Assembly: GCF_029894335.1 (NCBI RefSeq)
Contig: NZ_JARXZC010000017.1
Location: 1 to 64,000, forward strand
From: Kitasatospora sp. MAP5-34
GTDB taxonomy: Bacteria; Actinomycetota; Actinomycetes; Streptomycetales; Streptomycetaceae
Direction of reading: 5' to 3'
DNA: 64,000 bases
The position numbers and the translations under genes are program-made. The notes below the pieces were generated by a model. That model worked only from the letters and a program-made list of their open reading frames with translations, did no database searches and had not been told where the DNA came from. This document shows, in pieces, positions 52,001 to 59,614 of this stretch. Every line of letters begins with the position of its first letter. The first letter of the stretch is position 1.

Positions 52001-53094
52001 AGCTGCTGGGCGAGCACAACCCGTACACCCTGATGACGGCCGGCTCGCTCGGCGCCGACCTGCGGGCGCTCGGGCGCTTCCAGGACGCCCTGGACCTGGA
52101 CCTCGAAACCTACAGCCAGTTCCGGGAGTTGTTCGGCGACGAGAACTCCCGCACGCTCTCCAGTGCCAACAACCTCGCCATCGACTACCGGCTCGTCGGC
52201 GACAGCGACGCGGCCCGCGACCTCGACCAGGAGACCTTCGACCGGCGGCTCGCCGTGCTCGGCCCGCGCCACCCCTACACCCTCTCCAGCAAGTCCAACC
52301 TGGCCCGCGACCTGCGCGAGGTCGGCGACTACAAGGGCTCGATCGAGCTGCTCCGCGAAGTCACCATCGACCTCGACTCGGTACTCCAGCCCGACCTGCC
52401 GGAGAACCTGCGCAACGCCAAGTCGCTCGCGGTCTCGCTGCGCCGCGACGGCCAGCTCCGCGAGGCCCGCCAGATCACCATGCAGACCTACGAGCGCTAC
52501 CTCGACCGCTACGGCGCCGAGTCGGCCGAGACCCTGGCCTGCGCGCTGAACCTGGCCGCCGACCACAGCGCCTCGGGCGACAAGGAGACCGCCCGGGATC
52601 TGGCGACCGTCGTCTTCGAGGGCCACCGGCGGCTCTTCGGTGACGAACACCCGTTCACCCTGGCCTGCGAGAACAACCTCGGCATCTATCTGCGCGGCAG
52701 CGGCGAGATCGAGGAGGCCGTCCGGCGCGGCCGGCACACCGTCGGCGGGCTGCGGCGGGTGCTCGGCCCCGACCACCCGTTCACCCTGAACGCGATGATC
52801 AACCTCGCCAACGCGTACGGCGACGCCGGGGACCTCGTCCGGGCGGAGGAACTGGAGCGGGCCGCTCACGCGGGCCTCTGCAACCGCTACAACCCCAGCC
52901 ACCCGGACGCCATCGCCTGCGCGGCCAACCTCGGCGTAACCCTCCGCAAGTCGGGCCAACTCGTGGAGGCCAACGCACTGAAGGAGCACGCCGTCGCCGA
53001 GTTGCTCCGGCTGTTCGGGGTGGAGCACCCCAACACCGTCTCGGCACGCGGCTGGAAGCGGATCAACCGCGACCTGGAGCCGCAGCCCTGGTAG
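49057..53094 (+). CDS. FxSxx-COOH system MinD-TIR-NB-ARC-TPR protein
   Basis: A 1345-residue STAND-type protein. Residues ~30-330 are MinD/ParA-like with the deviant Walker A SYKGGTGRT (signature Lys40; the second Lys is Arg). Residues ~355-455 are TIR-like (ADLYLSYVPEDRMWADWI), but the segment SPQARALW has Leu428 where TIR NADases have Glu. NB-ARC follows with GLGGVGKTQLALEY near 546, Walker B WLLIFDNADE near 626 and GDLPLAVEVAA near 698. About nine TPR_10/kinesin-light-chain-like repeats (SLGADLRALGRFQDALDLDL) fill 930-1340. It is coupled to fxsC by an ATGA overlap. The form resembles NLR-like sensors. The ligand is unknown. Confidence 0.9.
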   Translation: MTENPTRNLRLTAQQAAELEAEPQANEDRQGRIVTFYSYKGGTGRTMALANTAWILAANGFRVLTVDWDLEAPGLAKFFRPFLDQAALADTTGMMDLITEYREEALSEVEHVPGWHEDFAKVHPHALSLSWQLFPAGGSLDFLSAGQPNRDYSDTVGRLDWDLFYERFNGGQFFDALKRDMSRRYDYVLIDSRTGLSDIAEICTVHMPDDLVVCFTLSDQSIEGASKIAQHINDRYRDRGIRILPVPMRIDEGEKEKADAGRALARLRFGGLPEGFADDELAQYWGSVEIPYRPFYAYEEILATFGDQVGSPTSMLAACERLTSMLTRGRVTGLPPIDEDVRLHWVDAYTRRRPTVPADLYLSYVPEDRMWADWIAAVLNGAGFRVVPRDVYAGADSRSDTERGIDAAYRTIAVFSAAYLRSPQARALWDSMAGFDPAGTRRQLVPVRVSDVRLTAPFNSRNPVDLVGRDEAQAAVTLLRALGRADAVPDDGSADIPRFPGTKPLYWSVPQRNPSFTGRAKVLDDLRDQLAGGPTAVLPTPQTLYGLGGVGKTQLALEYAHRYMSHYDLVWWIDAEQTELIPAALAELARRLAANEPDMRVGDGVNEAAEAARSALSLGKPSPRWLLIFDNADEPAEIRRYFPGGPGHVLVTSRNQAWSGQFGVLGVDVFTRGESIEHLTRRTRGLSRHDADRVADAVGDLPLAVEVAAAWLDTTRTPVDLYVAQLHDEATRALAAGAPPADYPTQVGATWNVSIARLREQSPAAVRLLQLCAFFAPEPISMDLFYSDQMIRSLVRYDEELSDTFMLGKVIQAVGRYALAKVDAGSNSFQVHRLVQAVVRSEMSEEERLAAMHEVHRILVGARPSLGDTDNPANWPVFEKIWPHLSPSRAQDCDERETRELLIDRVRYLWKRTDLERARRLAEQLDTTWAERLAGEQGETDRRNLRRQILSLNFQLANVLRSQGNYAEALALDETTLAGQKELLGEHNPYTLMTAGSLGADLRALGRFQDALDLDLETYSQFRELFGDENSRTLSSANNLAIDYRLVGDSDAARDLDQETFDRRLAVLGPRHPYTLSSKSNLARDLREVGDYKGSIELLREVTIDLDSVLQPDLPENLRNAKSLAVSLRRDGQLREARQITMQTYERYLDRYGAESAETLACALNLAADHSASGDKETARDLATVVFEGHRRLFGDEHPFTLACENNLGIYLRGSGEIEEAVRRGRHTVGGLRRVLGPDHPFTLNAMINLANAYGDAGDLVRAEELERAAHAGLCNRYNPSHPDAIACAANLGVTLRKSGQLVEANALKEHAVAELLRLFGVEHPNTVSARGWKRINRDLEPQPW

Positions 53095-53109
53095 CCCAGT
53101 TGCGCTGTC

Positions 53110-53203
53110 GAGGTACGCGGGAGCTGAGCGGGGCGGAAGGGTACGGGCCAGTGCCTTCCGGTTTCGCGCGCGCAGTCGACAAGCAGAGCCCCGCGCCCCT
53201 GTT
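53110..53203. repeat. dispersed palindromic element, copy 6
   Basis: A degenerate left arm (AGGTACGCGGGAGCTGAGCG) and a better-kept right arm ending AGCCCCGCGCCCCTG. Read on the minus strand it is closest to copy 7 (54239), including a shared CTCTGCTTGTC segment. It lies after the TPR-protein gene. Confidence 0.75.
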
Positions 53204-53253
53204 GTGGTTGCTCGGCTGCCTTGGCAAGACCTCGCGTGTACGCTGCGGGTTTG

Positions 53254-54219
53254 ATGACTCCCACCACCCTGCCCCCGGTCCTGGTCACCCGCCGCCTCGC
53301 CCCCGGTGTGCTCGACCGGCTCGCGGCCGGCTGCGACGTGACCCTGCACGATGACGATCTGCCCATGCCCAGGGCGGAGTTGCTCAAGGCCGTGCAGGGC
53401 CGGGCGGCGGTCGTCGCCACCCTGGACGACCGGTTGGACGGGGAGTTCCTGGACGCCGCCGGGCCCGGGCTGCGGATCGTCGCCAACCACGCGGTGGGCC
53501 ACCACAACGTCGACCTCGCCGCGTGTGCCGCGCGCGGGGTGCTGGTCAGCAACACCCCGGGCGTGCTGACCGCCGCCACCGCCGACATGGCGTGGGCGCT
53601 GCTGCTCGCCGCCACCCGCCGCCTCGGCGAGGGCGAACGCCTGCTCCGCTCCGGGCGGCCCTGGGCCTGGGCGCCCAACTTCATGCTCGGCGTCGAACTG
53701 GCCGGCACCCCGCTGGGCATCCTCGGCATGGGCCGGATCGGCCGGGCGGTGGCCCGCCGCGCCGCCGCGTTCGACATGCCCGTCAGCTACCACAACCGCA
53801 CGCGGCTGCCCGAGGCCGACGAGGCCGGGGCTCGCTGGCGGAGCCTGGACGAGCTGCTCGCCGAGTCGGCCGTCCTGGTGGTCACCTGCCCGCTCTCGGC
53901 GGCCACCCGGCACCTGATGGACGCCGAGCGGATCGGCCGACTGCCGTCGGGGGCCGTGCTGGTGAGCATGACGGCGGGCGTGGTGGACGAGACCGCGCTC
54001 GCCGCCGCGCTCGACTCCGGAGCGCTGTTCGCCGCCGCCGTCGACAACTTCGAACGGGAGCCCGAGGTACCCGCCGCGCTGCTGGCCCAGGACCGCGCCG
54101 TGCTCGCCCCGCACCTGGGCAGCGCGACCGTCCGCACCCGGCAGGCCATGGGCAACCTCGCCGTCGACAACGTCCTCGCCGTCCTGGCGGGCGGGCAGCC
54201 GGTCACGCCCGTCGCCTGA
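53254..54219 (+). CDS. D-2-hydroxyacid dehydrogenase-like protein lacking the catalytic Arg
   Basis: A 321-residue protein of the D-isomer-specific 2-hydroxyacid dehydrogenase family. The NAD-binding loop is GILGMGRIGRAVARRAAAF. The catalytic His region APHLGSATVRTRQAMG and the Glu region DNFEREPEV are present. The motif that normally reads NTARGxVVDE reads VSMTAGVVDETAL, so the substrate-binding catalytic Arg is missing. Glyoxylate/hydroxypyruvate reductase would be the usual assignment, but the change makes activity doubtful. ATG 53254 is used. The gene is flanked by two inverted copies of one palindromic repeat. Confidence 0.82.
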   Translation: MTPTTLPPVLVTRRLAPGVLDRLAAGCDVTLHDDDLPMPRAELLKAVQGRAAVVATLDDRLDGEFLDAAGPGLRIVANHAVGHHNVDLAACAARGVLVSNTPGVLTAATADMAWALLLAATRRLGEGERLLRSGRPWAWAPNFMLGVELAGTPLGILGMGRIGRAVARRAAAFDMPVSYHNRTRLPEADEAGARWRSLDELLAESAVLVVTCPLSAATRHLMDAERIGRLPSGAVLVSMTAGVVDETALAAALDSGALFAAAVDNFEREPEVPAALLAQDRAVLAPHLGSATVRTRQAMGNLAVDNVLAVLAGGQPVTPVA

Positions 54220-54238
54220 CCGCTCACGGCAACGACAA

Positions 54239-54331
54239 CAGGGGCGCGGGGCTCTGCTTGTCAACTGCGTGCGCGAAATCGGGAGGCAACGGTCCGCAGC
54301 CTCCCGCTTCGCTCAGCCCCTCGCGCCCCTG
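54239..54331. repeat. dispersed palindromic element, copy 7
   Basis: CAGGGGCGCGGGGCTCTGCT at the left, CAGCCCCTCGCGCCCCTG at the right, between the convergent dehydrogenase and hydrolase genes. It is inverted relative to copy 6 and shares the internal CTCTGCTTGTC segment. Confidence 0.88.
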
Positions 54332-54349
54332 GGTACCCGGTCCCGAGGG

Positions 54350-55213
54350 TTACCCGGCAGCCCACTTGAGGGCTTCGGTCATCACCTTGAGTGCGCCGAA
54401 GTGCGCTGCGCCGGGCTCCAGGTAGAGCTGCGCGCCCGGGATGTGGTCGGTCAGCCAGCGGGAGTGGTCGACGGGGGAGAACTGGTCGTCGGCGCCGTGC
54501 CAGAGCCGGACCGGGACGGTGATGTCCTCGACCTTGAAACCCCAGTCCGAGGTGAAGGCGAGCACGTCGTCGATCCAGCCGTCCGCGCCGTACCGGAACG
54601 CCTCCCGGTAGGTGCTCAGCAGCATCCGCCGGATGCCCGAGTCGGAGACCAGCGTCCGGTCGGTGGGCGGTAGTTCGGGGACCAGGTCCTTGATCAGGCC
54701 GACCGGGTCGTCCCGGATCTGCTGGGAGCGGAACCGGAAGCTGTCGGCGAAGTGGCGTACCCCGCGTTCGACCTCGCTGTACTCGCGGACGTTGGATGGC
54801 GTCATCCCGCCGTACCAGTCCAGGCCCTCGGCGTTCCGGGGGGCCAGGCTGACGAGAGTGGCGGCCCGGCAGACCCGGTCCGGCAGCAGTGCCGCGCAGG
54901 CCAGCGAGTGCGGTCCGCCGCCCGAGCGTCCGAGTACGGCGAAGTCGTCCAGCCCGAGTGCGTCCGCGATCGCCGTCACGTCGGCCGCCGCCGAGCTCAC
55001 CCGGCGTCCGGGCAGCCGGGTCGAATCCCCGTACCCGGGCCGGTCGAAGCTGATCAGCAGGACGCCGAGCCGGTAGAGCACGGTGCTGCGCGGGACCGGG
55101 CCGAGCCGGCTGCCCGGGGTGCCGTGCAGCAGGAAGACCGGTCGGCCCTGGGGATCGCCCAGGGTGTCGACGGCCAGCGCGCGCCCGCCGGGTGCCTCGA
55201 CCAGCTGCACCAC
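54350..55213 (-). CDS. alpha/beta hydrolase
   Basis: A 287-residue cytosolic alpha/beta hydrolase. The oxyanion-hole region is VFLLHGTPGSRLGP, the nucleophile elbow VLGRSGGGPHSLACAA (Ser in GRSGG), the Asp region RLWHGADDQFSP and the final His in EPGAAHFGAL. The start is GTG 55213, because a perfect AGGAGG lies six bases before it; an ATG at 55228 would put AGGAGG inside the gene. The substrate is unknown. Together with the next gene upstream on this strand it may form a two-gene unit (59-base gap). Confidence 0.87.
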   Translation of the reverse strand: MVQLVEAPGGRALAVDTLGDPQGRPVFLLHGTPGSRLGPVPRSTVLYRLGVLLISFDRPGYGDSTRLPGRRVSSAAADVTAIADALGLDDFAVLGRSGGGPHSLACAALLPDRVCRAATLVSLAPRNAEGLDWYGGMTPSNVREYSEVERGVRHFADSFRFRSQQIRDDPVGLIKDLVPELPPTDRTLVSDSGIRRMLLSTYREAFRYGADGWIDDVLAFTSDWGFKVEDITVPVRLWHGADDQFSPVDHSRWLTDHIPGAQLYLEPGAAHFGALKVMTEALKWAAG

Positions 55214-55271
55214 TCGGAACCTCCTCATTCGGGTACGACGTGTTGTCTCGAGCGCCGGCTCGCGGCCCCCG

Positions 55272-56258
55272 CTAGCCGGGGACGTCCAGGCTGCGGACCT
55301 CGCGGCGGGCCTGCCAGGTGGTGTGCTCCCGGGAGATGGCGTCCTCGGCGTCGCGGGCGAGCCGGGCCCAGTTCTCCTCGGCGTCGCTGGAGTCCACCGC
55401 CAGCTGTCCCAACTGTACTTCGATCATCGAGAGTTCGGAGGCCGCCAGGGAGTACGCGGCGGCCTGTGGCCGGTACTGGCGCAGTTGCGCCCAGGCGGCG
55501 ACCGAGGCGGCGACGGCGGAGACCGTGCCCAGTGCGTCGTAGCTGAACCAGCCCAGTGCGCGCAGCACGGCGAGCACAAGTCCCAGCAGCGGCAGGACGA
55601 TTCCGAGCAGGTTCGCCCACCGGCCGGCGTTGGTGCACTGTCTGGCCTTGTTCCGGTACCAGTCCTGCTGGACCACCACCCGCTCCCGCAGGTACACGTC
55701 GCGGCGTACCGCGAGCGGCTGGTCGCGCAACTGCCGCATGGTCTCGGTGATCTGCGGGTGCCGGGCCGGACGCCCGGCCAGCGGGCCGCGCCACGAGCGC
55801 AGGTCGGCCTGCACCTGGCCGAGTCGGGGGAACGCCCGGCTCTCGTCGAACTGGCCGATAATGCCATCGAGTTGGACGTCGTACAGGCGTTCGGCGTCCG
55901 GCAGGGTCTTCGGCGGCGGCTGATAGGCGTCGGCCCGGACGGCGTACTTCCAGGAGAGGGTCTTGACCGACTCGGCGGCGGCCCGGCCCTCGTACCAGAG
56001 CCCCTGCGGGTTCTGCCGGCCGGCCACCGCCGCGAGCGCGACGGTGCACAGGTAGGCGAAGGCGGCGAGCCAGGACCAGGTCCTCCCGTCGGCGGAGCCC
56101 GCCGCGGCGGCCGACACCAGCAACAGCAACTCCCAGCGGGAGAGCGTCACCGCACGTCGCTGCCCCTGTTGGGAGGACGAGTCGGCCGTCCAGAACAGCT
56201 CCGGCAGCAGGTCGTGCTCCCGTACAAAGCCCATCGAACGCGCTGGTCCCGCTGCCAT
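55272..56258 (-). CDS. SLATT/DUF4231-type membrane protein
   Basis: About 328 residues if started at ATG 56258; TTG 56393, ATG 56273 and ATG 56234 are alternatives. Two hydrophobic pairs are seen: ELLLLVSAAAAG with LAAFAYLCTVALAAVAG, and ANLLGIVLPLLGLVLAVL with LGTVSAVAASVAAWAQL. SLATT-type signatures are GLWYEGRAAAESVKTLSWKY and the C-terminal SREHTTWQARREV. SLATT proteins are predicted membrane pore-forming effectors, often near nucleotide or TIR-based defence genes. It lies on the opposite strand about 2 kb beyond the FxSxx locus. Confidence 0.78.
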   Translation of the reverse strand: MAAGPARSMGFVREHDLLPELFWTADSSSQQGQRRAVTLSRWELLLLVSAAAAGSADGRTWSWLAAFAYLCTVALAAVAGRQNPQGLWYEGRAAAESVKTLSWKYAVRADAYQPPPKTLPDAERLYDVQLDGIIGQFDESRAFPRLGQVQADLRSWRGPLAGRPARHPQITETMRQLRDQPLAVRRDVYLRERVVVQQDWYRNKARQCTNAGRWANLLGIVLPLLGLVLAVLRALGWFSYDALGTVSAVAASVAAWAQLRQYRPQAAAYSLAASELSMIEVQLGQLAVDSSDAEENWARLARDAEDAISREHTTWQARREVRSLDVPG

Positions 56259-56409
56259 GCCGGCCCCCACCATTGCCGCTGCCTCGTGCTCTGGTCGCTG
56301 CCCGTTCTCTGCCCCGTCGCCCGTGCTGGTATCCGCCGGTATCCGGCCAGTATGAGCGTCAACCGCCTTGCGGAACAGGGGTGATACGGACAAGAGAGGA
56401 GTGGGTGGG

Positions 56410-57159
56410 TCAGAACGCGTAGAAGATCCGCTCGGAGTTCTCGGCCATCATCTTCGCGTTCCAGGCGGTGCCGCCGTCCACGTTCCCCGAGCGGAACAGC
56501 GGGGGAGTGATGCCCCGGTCGGTGAGCTTGCCGACGGCCGACGCGACCACGGCCTGCAGCAGCGCGCTGGTGACGACGGTCGAGACCGAGCCGAACGTGG
56601 TCTCGGCGCCCGGGGTGGTGAGCTCGCCGTCGCCGACCGCGATCTTGCTGTCCAGCACCACGTCGCAGTGGTCCTTGAGGTACGTCCCGGAGGGGTGGTT
56701 GGAGGAGACCTCGGCGGGGTAGGCGAGCGAGGTCACCCCGATCACGTGCAGCCCTCGGGCCCGGGCGTGCTGGGCCAGCTCGACCGGCATCATCTGGCGG
56801 CCGGAGAGCGAGATGACGACGAGCAGGTCACCGGCCCGGGCCGGGGTCAGGTCCAGTGTGGCGGTGGCGAGACCGGAGACGCGTTCCAGTGCGCTGCCGA
56901 GCGGTGCGGGCAGCACATTGACACCGATCATCCCCGGGACGTTCAGCAGGTTGATCACCGCCAGCCCGCCGGCCCGGTAGACCACGTCCTGGGCGGCCAG
57001 TGAGGAGTGCCCGGCGCCGAAGGTGAAGATTCGGCGTCCGTCCGCGACGGCGTCGGCCAGGAGCTCGGCGGCCCGCTCGATGTTCCCGGTCTCCTCGGTG
57101 CGGATCCGCTGGAGATGGGACATCGCGGCGTCGAAATACCGCCCGACCAGGTCGCTCAT
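56410..57159 (-). CDS. SIS-domain protein (UPF0309-type)
   Basis: A 249-residue sugar-isomerase (SIS) domain protein. Phosphosugar-binding motifs are [21 protein letters not shown] and [21 protein letters not shown], then [18 protein letters not shown]. The ATG at 57159 follows GGAGATCTG; an in-frame extension to 57267 is not supported. SIS proteins isomerise or sense phosphosugars; the ligand is not known. It is divergent from dmdR1, an order typical of the streptomycete chromosome. Confidence 0.9.
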   Translation of the reverse strand: MSDLVGRYFDAAMSHLQRIRTEETGNIERAAELLADAVADGRRIFTFGAGHSSLAAQDVVYRAGGLAVINLLNVPGMIGVNVLPAPLGSALERVSGLATATLDLTPARAGDLLVVISLSGRQMMPVELAQHARARGLHVIGVTSLAYPAEVSSNHPSGTYLKDHCDVVLDSKIAVGDGELTTPGAETTFGSVSTVVTSALLQAVVASAVGKLTDRGITPPLFRSGNVDGGTAWNAKMMAENSERIFYAF

Positions 57160-57368
57160 CAGATCTCCGTACCGTACCGGGCGGCCGGTGGTCCGGACCG
57201 CAGAGGGAGAAAAGCAATGGAGGAAGCTACGGCGAGCACCGTGCGGCCTGGGGTGCTCCGCTGTCAACAGGGACGAAAAGGGCCGGACTACGGCCTCGGG
57301 CGTCTTCGTCTGTCCGTGCGGTAGGTCAGAATTGGCACCGAGGACCCCGAGGAACGGAGCCAGCGGCG

Positions 57369-58067
57369 ATGTCTGGGCTGATCGACACCACAGAGATGTA
57401 CCTTCGCACCATTCTGGAGCTGGAGGAGGAAGGCATCACGCCGATGCGTGCCCGGATCGCGGAGCGCCTCGAACAGAGCGGCCCCACGGTCAGCCAGACC
57501 GTCGGCCGGATGGAGCGCGACGGCCTGCTGCAGGTCGCGGGCGACCGGCACCTCGAACTGACGGGGGAGGGCCGACGGCTCGCCGTCCGGGTGATGCGCA
57601 AGCACCGCATCGCCGAGTGCCTGCTCGTCGACGTGATCGGCCTGGAGTGGGAGCAGGTGCACGAGGAGGCCTGCCGCTGGGAGCACGTGATGAGCGAGAC
57701 GGTCGAGCGCAAGGTCCTCGCCATGCTCGGGCACCCCACCCAGTCCCCGTACGGCAACCCGATCCCGGGCCTGGACGAGCTGGGCGACACCAAGGCCGAG
57801 GGCGAGGGCTTCGACGCCGCCCTCGTCACGCTGGACGCCGTCCGGCCGGGCGATGCGGGCCTGGACGTGGTCGTCCGCCGGATCGGCGAGCCGATCCAGA
57901 CCGACGAGGACCTGATGCGCACCCTCAGCCGGGCCGGTGTCCGTCCGGGCGCGACGGTCCGGGTGTCGGCCGGCGTCGCTGCCGGTGGCATCCAGGTCGG
58001 TGTGGGCGTGGGCGCGGCCGAGCTGGGCAAGGACATCGCGGTACACGTGTTCGTGGCCCGCGTCTGA
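57369..58067 (+). CDS. dmdR1: DtxR-family iron-dependent repressor
   Basis: A 232-residue DtxR/IdeR homologue. The N-terminal winged helix is [20 protein letters not shown] then [20 protein letters not shown]. The dimerisation and metal-binding region includes [33 protein letters not shown] and [15 protein letters not shown]. An SH3-like C-terminal domain ends HVFVARV. With Fe2+ it represses siderophore synthesis and uptake genes and activates iron-storage genes. It follows the divergent SIS gene as in S. coelicolor, which supports the dmdR1 name. Confidence 0.92.
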   Translation: MSGLIDTTEMYLRTILELEEEGITPMRARIAERLEQSGPTVSQTVGRMERDGLLQVAGDRHLELTGEGRRLAVRVMRKHRIAECLLVDVIGLEWEQVHEEACRWEHVMSETVERKVLAMLGHPTQSPYGNPIPGLDELGDTKAEGEGFDAALVTLDAVRPGDAGLDVVVRRIGEPIQTDEDLMRTLSRAGVRPGATVRVSAGVAAGGIQVGVGVGAAELGKDIAVHVFVARV

Positions 58068-58134
58068 AGCCTGAAACTGAAGTCTGAAGTCCGGAGCCGC
58101 TGACCCCGCACGGCCCGACCCGGAACGGCCGGGC

Positions 58135-58162
58135 GGCCCGGTGCGTCCCCACGCACCGGGCC
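58135..58162 (+). terminator. hairpin terminator after dmdR1
   Basis: Perfect 12-base arms (58135-58146 and 58151-58162) around CCCC, about 70 bases past the dmdR1 stop. Confidence 0.7.
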
Positions 58163-58601
58163 TGCCGCCCCCTCCCGTTCCCTCCCCGACCCCCTCTTTC
58201 GCGACTCCGGCCGCCCCGAGCGCAACCGGTGTCACACCCTCCCCAGTCCTCCCCTGTCCTCCCCGCGCCACACTCGGCTTCCCCGTCCGAGTGCCCCTCC
58301 GGCTTCCCCCGGGTGTCCCCCGGTTCTGGTGAGTGCCGCTCCTTCCGTCCTGTTTTCGCCGTCCCCGCTCGGAGCAATTCCTCCCCTCGGCAGATCATGG
58401 CAATCCTTGAGCGTTGTCACTCGTACGAGGGGCTTTCGGAGTTGGCGATCGGGTAGACCGATCTCTTATTCCGTACATGCGTCTGACGGACCCCGCCTCC
58501 GGTGGGAGACAAGGCCCGTCAGCTTCCGCGCTGGGTTTCGCGCGGTGCCCGCCCTCACCCGATAGGCGTAGGGCGGCAACTCATGGGGATACGAATCGCC
58601 G
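58163..58601. other. pyrimidine-rich and AT-mixed intergenic region
   Basis: About 440 bases without a codon-biased frame. The first ~160 are strongly C/T-rich on the plus strand. Further on are a perfect CTCGTACGAG palindrome (58420-58429) and GATCGG/CCGATC arms (58447-58463). No RNA gene was recognised. Confidence 0.4.
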
Positions 58602-59300
58602 TCAGCGAGCCACCACCGGTTGGCCCTGCGGAGCCCGGACCAGCGCGGGGGCCTCGCGGCCGCAGGCGTACGCCAGTGGGTTGATCAGCTCGGCGGCGTC
58701 CGGCAGCCAGCGGTTGAGCGCGGACGGCGGCCGGGCCCACTGCGCGAAGCTGTACGGGCCGACCCGGGACGGCGGGGCGACGATCCAGTCGCCCTCGCCG
58801 CGTGCCACCAGGTCGAGCCGGCCGGGCGCCCAGCCGAGCTTGCGGAGCATCTCCGGGAGCTTCGCCAGCACGCCGGGCAGGACCAGGAAGAGCAGCCGCC
58901 GCCCGGTCTGCCCCGCCGAGGCGGGTACCGCCACCACCGGGCCGAGCGTCAGGCCCATCCGCTCCATCCGGGCCAGCGCGAGGCAGCCCGCCGTCTCCGG
59001 CACGTCCAGCGCGTCGAACGAGCGGCCGGTCGGGAGCAGGATCGAGGAGCGCGGGTTCTCCGTCCACCACCGGCGCACCACACCGGGCCCGGCGCTGGCC
59101 TTGCGGTGCCAGTCCTCGGTGGTGGGGTGCGCGCCGGGCAAGGGGCAGCTCCGGTCGCCGCACGAGCAGCGGGCCGGGCCTTCGCCCTCGACCAGCCAGC
59201 TGCCGGGCGTGACCTCCCAGTGACGGTCCTCTGCGTAACTGACGGCTTCGACGAGCAGCGGGGGCAGGCCCTGCTCCTGGGCTCCGGGGGTGTCTTCCAC
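58602..59300 (-). CDS. bifunctional DNA primase/polymerase N-terminal-type protein
   Basis: A 232-residue protein resembling the prim-pol N-terminal family common in streptomycetes. It shows EAVSYAEDRHWEVTPGSWLV, a cysteine cluster with CSCGDRSCPLPGAHP, RRWWTENPRSSILLPTG, and late GDWIVAPPSRVGPYSFAQWA. The Asp in SFDALDVPE may be a catalytic-site remnant. Only the prim-pol-like domain is present, with no helicase, and the usual acidic DxD pair is not obvious, so polymerase activity is doubtful. The start is GTG 59300. It is convergent with dmdR1. Confidence 0.75.
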   Translation of the reverse strand: MEDTPGAQEQGLPPLLVEAVSYAEDRHWEVTPGSWLVEGEGPARCSCGDRSCPLPGAHPTTEDWHRKASAGPGVVRRWWTENPRSSILLPTGRSFDALDVPETAGCLALARMERMGLTLGPVVAVPASAGQTGRRLLFLVLPGVLAKLPEMLRKLGWAPGRLDLVARGEGDWIVAPPSRVGPYSFAQWARPPSALNRWLPDAAELINPLAYACGREAPALVRAPQGQPVVAR

Positions 59301-59614
59301 GTGCTGCTCAACTACCGTCCGTGAGTGGGGTTACGGCCGGACGAGGGGGCGGTCACCGCGCGGGCCGCAATGTCACCCGTACCGGTGAAGACGGTCGCTC
59401 TCAGGCCGACCGGGGGTCGCGACCGGCGCAACAGGGGGCGCACGGGGGCATTTGGCAGGGCGCGTGGGGAGTGGGGTCGTCACCGTGGGTATCCCGCTGG
59501 TGGTGCTGATCGCTAACGTGGGGTCAGAAGCCCCAACCGGTCGGTACGTCGGCAACCGAGCAGCAGAATCGTCGCCCGCCGGTCAGGGCCGGGGGGCGTG
59601 GGGAGGCGAAGCCC
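59301..59614. other. divergent intergenic region
   Basis: 314 bases between the prim-pol-like gene and the XRE-TPR gene. It is GC-rich with no gene-like frame; it should carry the two divergent promoters. I see no clear operator or RNA structure. Confidence 0.4.

Noticed and set aside
50320..54264. A 1314-residue minus-strand frame
   Set aside because: Antisense to the TPR protein and dehydrogenase genes.
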